This document shows, piece after piece, positions 52,596-62,880 of a DNA stretch of 64,000 nt (positions within the stretch are counted from its first letter, which is position 1; each line of letters opens with the position of its first letter). Location: NCBI RefSeq assembly GCF_000372725.1, contig NW_005201202.1, positions 175,335 through 239,334 of the forward strand, written 5' to 3'. The notes beneath the pieces were generated by a model, which saw nothing but the letters and a program-made list of their open reading frames with translations, was not told where the DNA came from and made no database searches. Both the position numbers and the translations under genes were made by a program. This stretch comes from Emiliania huxleyi CCMP1516 (Eukaryota > Haptophyta > Isochrysidales > Noelaerhabdaceae).

Positions 52596-52989
52596 GCACG
52601 GCGAAGGAGCAGCAAGCCTGATCCGGGGAGCGACAGGGCATTGGCCCCCGTGCGCACGGCCCATGTCCATGTGCGGCCCAGGCCTGCCAAGGTCGCCAGC
52701 GCCCAGCGGGGAGGTGCATACCTCGCGTGAGAGAGAGAGAGAGAGAGATTTTAGAAAACCAACACAAGAAATCACGACTCTCACAGTGATTTGGGCTCGG
52801 CAGCTTGTCAGCCCTCAGCCGAAGCTGGGGCCGGTCCCGTAGCCGAGAGAGCCCGCGCCGATGAGTTCGACGCGGGCGGTCGGGGGGCCTTGCGGAGAGA
52901 CCAGCGAGGTGGCGATCGCTGTACTTCATGGTGCCCTCGGTGGGGCGGCTGACAAGCCAGAGGTACAGAGGTCGATACTTGCACCCCTG
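52596..52989. other. Intergenic, (GA)n tract
   Basis: A short GAGAGAGA run at about 52730-52748; no gene seen. Confidence 0.4.
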
Positions 52990-53215
52990 ACACAGTTATT
53001 GTTATGGTGTTAACTGTTATGGCTCTCGGGGCATAGCAGCCCATAACATGTTATGCGGGGTGTTATATGGGTGTTATGGGCCCGGGCATAGGGTGGGCAT
53101 AACAGCCATAACAGCGATGGAGGTGTTATGAGGTGTTATGAGGTGTTATGGGGTGTTATGAGCAGCCAGCCATAACAGCCATAACACCTGTTATGGCCGC
53201 TCCCATAACCTTGTC
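52990..53215. repeat. Dense array of GTTATG/CATAAC motifs
   Basis: About 15 copies of GTTATG or its reverse CATAAC within 225 bp, many as GGTGTTATG or CATAACAGC, in both orientations. This differs from a plain tandem repeat. It looks like a cluster of binding sites, for example the subterminal region of a DNA transposon, as in the GTTAGCAC clusters of the 24984-26609 element. Confidence 0.8.
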
Positions 53216-53839
53216 TGGGGTCAAGATACTCTAGACGACCCATACAGGATGCCACGAATGCCTGGAGGAGAGGGAGGCGAGGCCAGAGGCAGACCGCTCA
53301 GCTGCTCTTGGGTGATCTCGCTTTGGTGGCTGAAGGACCCGATGGTCCTGTCACAATTCGTGTTCCAACTAGTATTCCCTCGTATATAGGGTGTGGTTTC
53401 AGCAGTGGCACAGTATCGCCCATGTGCGGCGGCAGGAGCTGCACGCAGCTCGTTCGAGCGGCCACTTTTTGCGTTTTGGCAGGTTCGAGGACAGGTCGTT
53501 CGCGTCTTCGCGGTAAGCGAACGTGCAAGTGCAACAAACAAATCGAACGAAAGACACGCCAAAAGCCTTACCCGTCCTCCGATGAAACTTGGATCCGCGG
53601 CGGGGCGACCAGTCCCGGCGTTCGATCCCGTGGTCGAGAAGGCGTGAGAGCTGCACCGTCGCCGAGCCGGACGGAGGCGGGCTTGCTTCTTTGCGTCTCC
53701 ATGCCAAAAAAGAATGTTACAACAAAACTCCCTCGCACAACACTGGGCACGGGACTGGCGCGCACTGGCACTTACACAGGTACACCAAAAAAAGAATTTC
53801 GCCGGGTCGGCTGCGTCTAGCCTTGCGATATATATACAT
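53216..53839. other. Flank of the TPR gene with a dispersed repeat
   Basis: About 53710-53795 is a copy of the GAATKTTACAACAAAACTCC...GGCGCGCACTGGCAC repeat, ending 50 bp before the next ATG. ATATATATACATATG directly precedes that ATG and is the only TATA-like sequence near it. Frames at 53221-53868 (-) are not recognised. Confidence 0.45.
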
Positions 53840-56260
53840 ATGTTGGACGACGACCCCCCGCCGCCCACCCTCGGCGCTTACACGCAGCCTGTTTCGACCA
53901 CTGTCCGAGAATGCCAGCTCTTGTTCGACCGGGGCTGCGTGTGGGCCTTCAGCCTGCACCGCGAGGAGGCGGTCGCCTGCTTCCAACGTGCAGCTGAGGC
54001 GGACTCGGCGTGTGCAATGGCGCACTGGGGCGTCGCCTTCGCGAATGGGCCCGATTACAACTGGAACGAGAGCGCCGGCTTCTTCGCGGCGGCCGCGCAG
54101 CACGCGGGCTATCCCAGCTTCAAGGTTGCCGCCGATGCTCTCGAGCGGGCGGCGGCGGCGCTGACCGACGAGAGCCCTCAGCGCGAGCGAGATCTGGTCG
54201 GCGCGTTGGCCCTGCTGTTCGAGTGGCCAGTGACGCCGACCGCGGCGCAGCGCAAGGTCGCCTATGCCGACGCGATGCAGGCTCTCGCCGAGAGGCCGAA
54301 CTATGCGGCAGACGCAGACGTGCAGGCGCCGCTGCACTCCCGGCTCTCTCTCCCGACTCTCTCTCCTCTCCCCTCCCACTCCCCCATCCATATCTCTGCT
54401 GCCCTCCCAGACGAGCTTGCTCCTGCCGTCTGTCCGGCAGGCGCTCGCCGCCGACGCCGTGATGTCCCTCGCCCCATGGGCGCTGTACGGGGCGGACCAG
54501 GCGCCGACCCCGGTGGCCGTCCGTGCCAAGGCGCCGCTCGAGCGCGGGCTGGCGGCAGATCCGGCGCACCCGTACCTCTGCCACCTTCGCGTACACCTCG
54601 ACGAGATGGGGCCCAGGCACAGCTCTGCAGCGTCGCCGCAGGAGCAAGCCGGCGGCCGCCCACTCACCCGCCGCCCACGCGTCCCTCGCAGGGCGCGGTT
54701 CCACTGGCCCTCCGCTGAGGCGCGCCGCAGCCGCGACATGTCCGCGACATGTCCGCGAACTGTCCATGACATGTCCTGTACCTCTGCCGAGGCGCTGCGC
54801 CGAACCGACGCCACCGACGCGGGGCCATCCCTGCACATGCCCTCTCAACGATTCATCATCACTGAGTGGTTCAAGAATTGCATAGGCGGGCCACCTGCTG
54901 CACATGCCCTCGCACCTCGACATCCAGGCGACGCACTCGCTCGTCAGCAACCAGTGGTCAGTGGCTCGTCCTCGTGACCAATGCCCTCCCCCCCCCTCGA
55001 CACCTCAGGTCGGCGACTACTCTGCAGCGATGCAGGCGAACAGGGAGGCCATCTCTGCCGACTTGCGGCAGCTCGCACGCGCGCCGCAGCGCTTCTCGAT
55101 CTACTCCGGCTACGTGGTGCGCAACACGGGGCCGCTCGCTTGGGCGGCCGCCTCTTCACGCCTGCACTCGCGAGCAGGTGCACAACATGGAGTTCCTCGC
55201 TTGGGCAGCCATGCTCGCCGGGAACAAGGGCGCCGCCCTCGCCGCCGCAGGCCAGATCGAGACCTTCCTCGACGAGGCGCGCCTCGGATTGAGGAATGAA
55301 TGAGTCGACTCTCAAGAGGGCCCTCCTCGACCAGGCGCGCCTCGCCTCGAACCCGATGCTGCCGGCCTTCTTCGAGTCGTACTTGGCCACACGGCCGATG
55401 GTGGCGTCGCTCTCGGCGGCTGGGAGGAGCGAGTCGAGGAGACCTCAAGAGGCGTCCGTCGCTCGCTTCAGGTGCTCGTGCGGTTTGGGCTCTGGGAGGA
55501 GCTCCTCTCGCTGCCCCTGCCCGAGGACGCGCAGCTCTACCTCTCGCGCACCCTCTTCCTTCGTTTCGGCCGCGCCCTGGCCTTCGGCGCGAAGGGAGAC
55601 GTAGCGGCGGGCCGGGCGGAGCAGGCGGCGTTCGCGGCTCTGCTCACGCCGATGGAGCCGGAGACACGCGCCTCGGCCGGTCGGCGGGGTCGCATTGGGC
55701 GCTCTCCGGACCCTTCTCGGACTTGCCCCCCACAGGACACGCGGCGGAAGCACAACACGACGGTCGCGGAGCACTCCGGCCCGATCGCAGCTGCGGTGCT
55801 CGAGGCGGAGCTGAGCTGCGGTGAGGGCCGCCTCAAGGGGACGAGGGGTGAGGCAGCGGACGGACTCGTGTAGGCGGAGCTCTCCTACCGCGAGGGCCGC
55901 CTCGAGGCGAGCTGGGCCGCGCTCGCAGACGCCGTCGCAAGGTACGACGCGATGCCGTACGACGAGCCCGCCGGCTACCTGATGCCTCCGCGCCAGACGT
56001 ACGCCGCGCTGCTCGCCGAGCAGGGCCGCCTCGAGCGCGCCGCGCGGCTGTACGAGGAGGACCTCGGCACCTTCCCCAAGAACGTCTGGTCGCTCGCCGG
56101 GCTGCGGCTCTGCCTCGCCGGGGAGGCGCACGCGCCGCGGCTGAGGGAGGTCGAGGCGGCGCTGGCCGCGGCGGAGGCGGCGGCAGACGTCGAGGTGCGC
56201 GCGAGCTGCGCGTGCGCGCTGGAGAGCTGGGGCTCGGGGAGGCGACCGGCGCCTGAATGA
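53840..56260 (+). CDS. Tetratricopeptide-repeat protein
   Basis: An all-helical TPR-type protein of about 560 residues. Helix pairs include CVWAFSLHREEAVACFQRA, MAHWGVAFANGPDYNWNE, ALAADAVMSLAPWALYGAD, HPYLCHLRVHLDEMG, AGHLLHMPSHLDIQ-VGDYS, HNMEFLAWAAMLAGNKGAA, MVLVRFGLWEELLSLPLP, AELSYREGRLEASWAALAD and RQTYAALLAEQGRLERAAR. The order and the LLHMPSH motif match a bacterial and algal TPR family of unknown function. Introns by continuity: 54326-54440, about 54617-54692, 54707-54791, 54819-54885, 54928-55008, 55117-55177, 55277-55334, 55401-55471, one ending near 55735 and 55805-55873, most with GC donors and target echoes. Start MLDDDPPPPTLGAY at 53840. Confidence 0.8.
54819..54885 (+). mobile_element. 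Family B-like introner in the TPR gene, GC donor
   Basis: 67-nt intron. Its start GCGGGGCCATCCCTGCACAT matches the next exon GCGGGCCACCTGCTGCACAT, both continuing GCCCTC. The core has GATTCATCATCACTGAG and ends GCATAG. Confidence 0.8.
55117..55177 (+). mobile_element. Family A introner in the TPR gene
   Basis: 61-nt intron. Its first 33 bases match the next exon at 26 of 33 positions (shared CTCGCTTGGGC). The core is only 28 nt: GCCTCTTCACGCCTGCA then GCGAGCAG. Confidence 0.8.
55805..55873 (+). mobile_element. Introner with about 39-bp target echo in the TPR gene
   Basis: 69-nt GC-AG intron. GCGGAGCTGAGCTGCGGTGA in the intron matches GCGGAGCTCTCCTACCGCGA in the next exon, both followed by GGGCCGCCTC. 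The core of about 30 nt ends CTCGTGTAG. Confidence 0.75.
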
Positions 56261-56727
56261 TATTGTTGATGTGCTACGCCGCGTTAGCAAAGAGACGCAC
56301 TTGCCCCGCCAGCACCGTGCCAGCAGCGAGAAGAAGGGCGCGCGCGCGCGGGAACACATGCACCGCGGAAGAAAAAACGACACGGCAGAGAACTGAGAGA
56401 AGAGCCGTGTGTGGGAGAACGACCGGTCCGACACACCTCCCCGACAAATACAGTAGAGCGGATCGGTGCAAACAGCACCCTAGAGATACTGGCTAGATAA
56501 ATAACATTACACTGGCGGCCGCGGGGACTCAGGGCTCGCCTGCCCCCCCCCCCGCCCCTCGCTCGGTCGCCAGGGTGCGAGGCGAACAGCGGCGCGCGGA
56601 GAACGGTCGGGCCGCTCGCAGTCTCGCCGCCCGGCAGCTGCTAGCCCACTTGGGGGGGGGGGGGAGGGGGGCTCAGCGGCGGTGTCGGCGCCGCTAGCGG
56701 CCGCCTCGAAGCCGCCCAGTCGGCCGC
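56261..56727. other. Intergenic region between convergent genes
   Basis: Contains G-runs (about 56653-56670). No gene seen. Confidence 0.45.
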
Positions 56728-59221
56728 CTAGGCTCGCCGCAGGGCCGCCGAGGGCACGAAGCGCGGCGGCGGCGGGCCGCGGCCGAAGAGGCGCGAGACA
56801 AGCGCGGCGCAGAGAGCGCGTGCATTCTCGGCGACGACCTTGCGCCGGAGCGCGGGGTGCGTGAGGCTGTCGTGCCACCAGCCGTCCGCCTTCATCTTCG
56901 CCGCCGCGTCGATCAGTTTCGCGGTGACCTGCCGGGATGCGGCCGAGGTATGGCCGAGATGCAGGCGAGGTACCGCCGAGGAGTCGCTGCGATTGACCTT
57001 CTCGAACCCGTCCTCCTCCGAGATACAGCCGAGATACAGCCGAGATACAGCCGAGATACAGCCGAGATACAGCCGAGAGCTCGCCTGCTCGAACTCGTCC
57101 TCCTCGTAGTCCAGCGAGAAGAGGCAGCGGCGCATGCCTGCAGTCTCTGGCAGCCACGGCTGATCTCGGGCTGCGCCGGGCAATCTCGGGCAATCTCGGG
57201 CATCCCTCTGCGGTCGGGCGGGAGGAGGCGCGCGCCTTCGCTCGAGAGGCCGACCCCCTCGGCGCGGAGGTAGTGCGGCAGGAGCCTATTCACAGCAAGA
57301 GGTGTGAAGACGCGCTGTTCGCACCTCGGCGCGGAGGTAGTGCGGCAGGAGCCAGTGGTAGCGCGAGGCGCGAGGGTAGCGCAGAGTCCACACCGTGGCG
57401 AGGTGCTCGACGCGCAGGGGGAGGGCCGACTGCGCGAGCTTGCGGTTCGTCTCGGCGGCCCACTTTGCGGTGAGGGCGGCGCCGCGCTGGTACTTGTCGG
57501 CGGCGGTGGGGGAGGCGACGAATTCGAGGAAGGCCGCCGTGGGGCCGAGGAGCGAGGGCGCGGCGGCTGAGGTGCTCGAGCCGAGCGCGGGGCGGGCCGG
57601 GTCGTCTGGGTCGATCCGCTGCATGAGTGTGCGCCTGCACAGTGAGTTGCTGTGCAGTGAGTTGACCCGTGGTGCCTCCCCTCCGCCAATCTTGGATTGC
57701 GGCGGGGGGGGGGGGGGGGAGCAGGCGCCGGCCACAGACGGCTCCGATGGGCATGCCTCCGCCGAGGGTCTTCCCGTACGCGACCTGAGTCTCGAGCCAG
57801 CGAGTGAGGGATGGCGACGCAACTCGCTCCTCGAGTTCCTCGCGGCAGGCGACCATGTCGGCGACGACGCCAAAGTGCCGCTGCGCGCCGCCCACCGCGA
57901 GCCGGAAGCCCGAGTCGACCTAAGGAGTCCCACTCATTCCCCGCTCCCTCGCTTCGTTCGCCGCCCGCTCGCCCAGGCGGAGGCGGCAGTCGACCTCGTC
58001 GAGGAGGAGCGGGACCTGAGGAGAGGCGGGAGAGGGAAGGGGGGTGACTGCCGGTCCGCGCCGTACGCGAGGCGACGGGGGGGGCGGGTGGGAGGGAGGC
58101 AGGGGGGGGGGGGGGGGGGGGGGGGCGACGCACGTTGCTGCGCGTGCAGGCGTCGCGCAGCGTCTGGAGCCAGGACTTGTACGCCGCGTCGGGGTCCGCC
58201 TTCCCGTCCCCCGCCGCCCCTCCGCCGCCCCTCCGCTCGAGAGCCTGCAGGGGATCGACCACGACGCAAGCAACCTCGGCCGCACGCGCGGCGAGCAAGC
58301 GCAGCGCGGCCGCGTCGAGGCTGCTGCAGCGAAGGACACCGCCCAGCTCGGAGAGCGAGCCTCTGTCGGCGGCGGCGTCGAAGGCGAGCACGAGTCGCCG
58401 CCGCGTGTTGAAGCGGCAGAGCTGGACGGCGGCAGTGACCGCCTCTGCGCCGGAGGAGTGGAAGGAGACCTGTGGACATGCTGCGGGATTTGCCGTGGGC
58501 ATGTCGTGGGCGGGTCGCAGGCCTCAGGAGGAGGAGTGGCTTCGCCTCATCGAGGCCGGAGAGTTCGCGCAGGAAGCGGAGGACGTCTGCTGCCGCAGGG
58601 TGGAGCGGGCCGAGCACGTTCGGTCCCAGCTTTGCTATCCGGTCGTTGCCCTCCGCCACGCACGCCTTGTAAAAGTTGTACCCGTGCACGTTGGCCCCGT
58701 CCGAGCCCGAGCAGTCGAGCGTCCTGCGGCCGTCGGCGTCGACGAGGTACGGCCCGTCGGACTCGACGGCGTGCCGCGCCTGCTCACGGCTGCAGGTGTG
58801 AAGAGGCGAGGTCGGGCCCGGCCGGCTCGACGGCGTGCCGCGCCGCGGAGAGGCGCCGGAGGGACTGCGGCAGCAAGCGGTTGTCGGTGAAGCGGCCGTC
58901 GGCGAGGTGGCGGAGCAGCTCGGACAGCTCCCGGGAGCGAGGCCCCTCGAGAGAGGCGGCGCGGCGAGCGAGCGCCGCGAGCCCGGCGCGGCGTCTGGCC
59001 TGCACCTCTGGTGGCGCGCCGTCCACCGCGCACAGCTCGGCGTCGGTGCACTTGTGCCAGGCCACGGCGGGCGTCAGCAGGCGAGCGACAAGAGGAGGCG
59101 TCCACGCGGCGCGGAGGGTGAGCCACATAACGCGGGCCTTCTCGATGAGCTGGATCGCGAGGAGCGCCACCACGGAGAGGATGAGCACGTCGAGCGAGAA
59201 GTAGCGCCCATAGCCAAGCAT
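56728..59221 (-). CDS. Membrane-anchored class III (GSA-type) aminotransferase
   Basis: A PLP-dependent aminotransferase like glutamate-1-semialdehyde aminomutase and the aminotransferase modules of polyketide synthases. An N-terminal anchor (YFSLDVLILSVVALLAIQL) precedes GPYLVDADGRRTLDCSGSD, LGPNVLGPLHPAAADVL, SFHSSGAEAVTAAVQL, VPLLLDEVD-SGFRLAVGG and VADMVA-YGKTLGGGMPIG with the PLP lysine. The C-terminus reads HWLLPHYLRAEGVGLSSEG-MRRCLFSLDYEEDEFEQ and ends at 56728. Introns by continuity: 58780-58843, 58470-58545, 58016-58133 (24-G run), 57920-57994, 57785-57853, 57635-57728 (16-G run), 57286-57352, 57138-57235 and 56929-57084 (CTCGG minisatellite). It lacks attached PKS domains. The membrane anchor is unusual for this family. 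Substrate is unknown. Confidence 0.85.
56929..57084 (-). repeat. Intronic CCGAGATACAG minisatellite in the aminotransferase
   Basis: Seven or so units of CCGAGATACAG (plus strand) at about 57018-57075. An exon copy (TCGAACCCGTCCTCCTCC at about 57001) beside the array resembles the true exon edge (TCGAACTCGTCCTCCTCG at 57089). Confidence 0.85.
57286..57352 (-). mobile_element. Family A introner, perfect 28-bp target duplication, GC donor
   Basis: 57325-57352 equals 57258-57285 at 28/28. The 39-nt core (57286-57324) begins GTGCGAACAGCGCG and ends TTGCTGTGAATAG in the sense strand. Using the GC within the duplicated exon as donor restores RYHWLLPHYLRAEGVGL, whereas the GT at the core start would break the frame. 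Confidence 0.87.
58470..58545 (-). mobile_element. Family C introner in the aminotransferase, GC donor
   Basis: 76-nt intron. Its start GCGAAGCCACTCCTCC echoes the next exon GTCTCCTTCCACTCCTCC. The core has GACATGCCCACG and ends GCATGTCCACAG. Confidence 0.7.
58780..58843 (-). mobile_element. Family A introner, perfect 18-bp target duplication, GC donor
   Basis: 58826-58843 equals 58762-58779 at 18/18. The core ends CTTCACACCTGCAGCCGTGA then GCAG. Splicing yields RRLSA-ARHAVESDGP. Confidence 0.85.
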
Positions 59222-59366
59222 TGTTGCCGACAGCACCCCACACACGGACCAACAACAGTTTCAGCGAGAGTGCCACGCACCCGCGAGGGCAACTTTCTCT
59301 TCTTTAGCCATACATACGTCCGTCCCCCGCCCCGACGCCTGCGCACAGCCGACAGCTCGCACAGCG

Positions 59367-60400
59367 ATGGGGAGCTCCACCTCCTGCTGCTCTGACGCCA
59401 CCTCCTCCGCCACCTCTTCGATGACCAGCGCCTTCAACAGCACCAAAAGCGGCCTCAGCAGCGCATTCAGCAGCGCAAAGAGCAGCGCGAACAGCGCATT
59501 CACATCGGCAAAACGGCAGGCGTCCGACCAGGTGGAGAATGCAAGAGACTTGGCGATGGACCAAGGGACGGAGCTCTTCGAGTCGGCAAAGGAGCAGGTC
59601 ACGGATCAGGCGACCAGTGCGTTCGACTCCGCAAAGTCCCAAGGGACGGACCTCTATAACTCCACAAAAGAGCAGGTCACGAGTCAGGCTACCGAGACGT
59701 ACGACTCCGCAAAGGAGCAGTTGACAAGTACGTTCAACTCCACCAAGTCGCAGGTGACCGAGCAGGCGAGTAAGGTCTATGACTCGACCAAGTCGCAGGT
59801 GATCGAAGCCGTCGACTCTGGCAAGGAGCAGGCGAGCAAGACGTACGACGACGCGGTGGGCAGTGCGAAAAAGGCGAGAGACAAGGTGACGGACAAAGCC
59901 GCAGATCTCCAGGGCAAGGCCCAGGAGAAGGTTGACGGCCTGACCGGAAAGGCCTCGGATCACATCGATAGTCTGACCGCGAACTTAAACGAGGGGATCG
60001 AATCGGCCACGAACCAACTGAACACGGCGACCGATGGCCTCAACACGAAGGTCTCCCAGGCGACGGATGACCTCAACGCCAAGCTTGCCTCCGCCCTGCC
60101 AACATCGGGCACGACGCAGCCTACGGAGAGCAACTCGCTCGTGGAGCAGCTGAAGGCGGCTCGCAACGCCGCCGTGAAGGCACGGCTGGAGCGCCGCACG
60201 GATCTCGCTTAAGACAGAAGAGAGAGACCATCACGCGGCATTTGCGGCACTAGGCGCGCGAGGATGCGATGGCCGACGGCGTGATCGACGAGGAAGAGCA
60301 GAAGGCGATCGATGCGGCGACTGCGGCGATCGATGATCTGGAGGCAAAGGTGAAGGAGGCAAAGGACAAACTCGTGTCCGGAGAGATGACCTTCCAGTAG
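59367..60400 (+). CDS. LEA-like amphipathic repeat protein with an N-terminal acylation signal
   Basis: MGSSTSCCSD fits N-myristoylation at Gly2 plus palmitoylation at the two Cys, which would place it on a membrane or lipid surface. The body is about 20 imperfect 11-residue repeats, for example SAKEQVTDQATSAFD, STKEQVTSQATETYD and STKSQVTEQASKVYD. This is the pattern of group 3 LEA and similar amphipathic helices that protect membranes under drying or freezing. A 74-nt intron (60180-60253, GC donor) removes an early stop. Splicing gives AAVKAREDAMADGVIDEEE and a charged coiled C-terminus ending at 60400. Without splicing the protein ends at 60212. The intron start GCACGGCTGGAGCGCCGCAC loosely echoes the next exon. 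Confidence 0.8.
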
Positions 60401-61845
60401 TTGTGCCGTGCAGCCAGGCGGTCTCATCAGCTCGGGGGCGTTGGGTCTCTCGACTCTCCGCCGCTCCGCCCGGGAGAGCGGAGGAGAGCGGCCTCTAAGG
60501 TCTCTGTCACTAAGTTTTGTCACTATCTTGAGCCCGCCGCCGTCCTGCAGGCCGGCCGGTCTCTCCGCATGATGTGTGTTGTTTGAGTGCGAGAGAGAGA
60601 TTTTTACAATACCAAACAACTCTAACACTCACACGTAATTTGGGGCCTGGAGCCCTGTTCACGCGTGTTTGTGAGTGCGACCGTCTTGAGATAAACACAT
60701 AACAACAACGGACACCTCAACTTGACTCTCAAAGGGAGCGGGGAATCGCGCGCGCACACAGACCCGAAAGAATGATTTGACATTGCTAAAAGATATAACA
60801 TTTTACGGTGTTATTGTTTTGCGCCGGGTGTGCGTGTGGCTCACACCCCGGGAGTCGGACGGTCTGGCTAGTTCCAATTCACTCTGACACGCTAATCTTG
60901 AAAACGCGTCCAACGGAGCTCCGTGTTGCTCCCAGCGCCCCCCCCCCCGCGCTTCCTGCGGCCATGGCCGATGATACTAGTATGGGGGGTCATCTGGCTA
61001 CCGCGAGAGCGACCCAGCTCGTCGACATCGTCCGATGATGGTGCCTCAAAGTCAGCCTTCGGAGGCTATCGTGTGGTCGAGCCGGCGGTGGCCGTGACAT
61101 GTGGTTCCACCGCCCCTCGCAGGCTTTGCCTCTGACCGCCACCGTTCCCAGGCTGCCTAATGGGATGAAAAGGAAGGCTGGGCGAGCGTATAGAAGCGTT
61201 CTCGACCTCGTCGTGGCAACCTGCACGGCAGCGCTGGCAGGCGCGATGAGCGTCGTGCCACCTGACCCAAGACGGGTCGCAGGCGTCGCAGCGCGTCGAG
61301 ACCGTGTACTGAGGTGCTCTGCACGGGCGAGTCACGTCGGCGTCAAAGCACAAAGGAGCGACGTGCGACCTGTCAGAGCTTGATCTCCGATCTCAGCGGC
61401 GTCGAGTCGCCTTTGGTGGCGACAGCTAGGATGCATCTCCTCCGTCGTTTTTCGCGCGATGGCCCTGGGAAGCTGGCGGCGCACGCAGGCGGACCTTGTG
61501 TGCAACTAGTCAAAATGGGCCCAAATCACATAGAGACTAGAAATAGACACACACGCCGCGGCGCTCTGCGATCTTTTTTCTAATACATAAAATTCAATAC
61601 ACGGCTCACGCATCGGCCTTCGGCGCGCTCTGCGCCGCTCTCTCTCTCGAGGTCCACGACAATCATGGTCTCTCGCAGAGGACAGAGCTTGACGCCGTTT
61701 AATTTATTCATCTCTCTCTCTCTCTCGACACTCGCGCCGCTCGTCGTGCTCGTGGACGTTGCTGCTGAGCCCAGAAAGCAATATTCACTGGCCCGCTAAT
61801 ACCTAAAAGGGAGCGCGGGCCGGCCGCGGCCCGCCGCGCCACCGG
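60401..61845. other. No firm gene
   Basis: A reverse frame at about 61170-61290 contains CDACDPSWVRWHD and CQRCRAGCHD, a Cys-rich patch that could be a zinc-binding exon, but it stands alone. Short (TC)n runs are at 61634 and 61711. Confidence 0.35.
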
Positions 61846-62469
61846 CTACGCGGTGCCCTCAAACTTTGCGGCGAGCGCCTCGAGTTCCTTGGACTGCGCC
61901 TGGAGCGCCTGCAACTGCTCCGCGATCTGCGCGCGCGCGGTCGCTCGCCGAGTCCGCTTGGCGACACTCGCGCTCGTGGCGGCGCTCAGCTGCTGTGTCG
62001 CCATGGAGAGCGCCCGCTGCGACACCTGCTGCTCGCTCGCGTGCCGCTTGAGCGCCTCGCGCCGCTTCACGTCCGCGTCGTGCGCCCGCGCCCTCTCGAG
62101 CACCAGCTGCTCGCGCACGCCCGAGAGCTCCGCCTGCAGCGCCTGCAGCGCCTGCTCTCGCCGCAAGAGCTCCTGGTGGCCGGTGGCCTTGGCAGCGTCG
62201 AGCGACTGCTGGTGCTCCGCATCCCGCTCCGCGGCCCGCCTCCGCTCCGCGTCGAGCTCCCCGCGCAGCGACCGCAGCTCCTCGCCGCGCGCCGCCGCCT
62301 CCTTGGCCTGCTTCTTCTCCTCCGCGCTCTGGAGCAGCACGAGCTGGTCGTGCGCGCGGCTCCGCAAGAGGCTGATGGAGCGCACGCGGTCCTGCTCCTT
62401 TACGAGCTGCTCCTCGAGGGAGGGGAAGAGCTCGGGGCCGCGCGGGTACTGCGTCGAGAGGCCGAGCAT
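61846..62469 (-). CDS. Coiled-coil protein with an N-terminal membrane segment
   Basis: Almost entirely heptad-rich helix (EELRSLRGELDAERRRAAE, LQALQAELSGVREQLVLE, AQIAEQLQALQAQSKELE) to the stop at 61846. Just upstream of the annotated ATG the frame reads LFLQLVLCACTIAFMLG, a membrane segment that probably belongs to the protein. The real start would then lie in an upstream exon I cannot place, because a stop occurs near 62565. A single-span protein with a long coiled coil would suit a Golgi/ER tether or a structural protein. No family is named. Confidence 0.6.
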   Translation of the reverse strand: MLGLSTQYPRGPELFPSLEEQLVKEQDRVRSISLLRSRAHDQLVLLQSAEEKKQAKEAAARGEELRSLRGELDAERRRAAERDAEHQQSLDAAKATGHQELLRREQALQALQAELSGVREQLVLERARAHDADVKRREALKRHASEQQVSQRALSMATQQLSAATSASVAKRTRRATARAQIAEQLQALQAQSKELEALAAKFEGTA

Positions 62470-62880
62470 GAACGCGATGGTGCAGGCGCACAGTACGAGT
62501 TGCAGGAATAGAGCCGGGCCGCGAACAAGAGAATGCGGACAAAAAGAAATTGCTGCCCACTAGATGGCGGCGCGCCGTCCTCCCATCCCTCCCGTGGCTT
62601 GTTTTCTTTTGCTCACATGACAAGCGATCCCACGACAGCGATTGTGGGGACTGCCGACTACATGACTCGTGCGTGTGAAATACGTGAAGGGTAGAAGGGA
62701 AAAGGTCTCTCTCTGAAGGGTGGAGGTGGGCCCGTCCGCAGAGCTAGGCGGCGCGGGCGGGAACCCCCCACTGGGGCCGAGGGTAAGAAGCCGTTTGCTT
62801 GTTCTTGACGTCGTTGACCCAATTGGCACGCTCAGGGGAGTGAGTTGACCCAGTTGGTAGGAACGCATCTTATTCTAAAG
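62470..62880. other. 5' flank and dispersed repeat
   Basis: The CCGTCCTCCCATCCCTCC repeat (here with CGTGG after it) is at about 62576. Otherwise nothing is recognised. Confidence 0.45.

Noticed and set aside
57286-57324. GT at the start of the family A core as the splice donor
   Set aside because: It would leave both target copies in the mRNA and shift the frame; the GC in the first copy restores the conserved protein.
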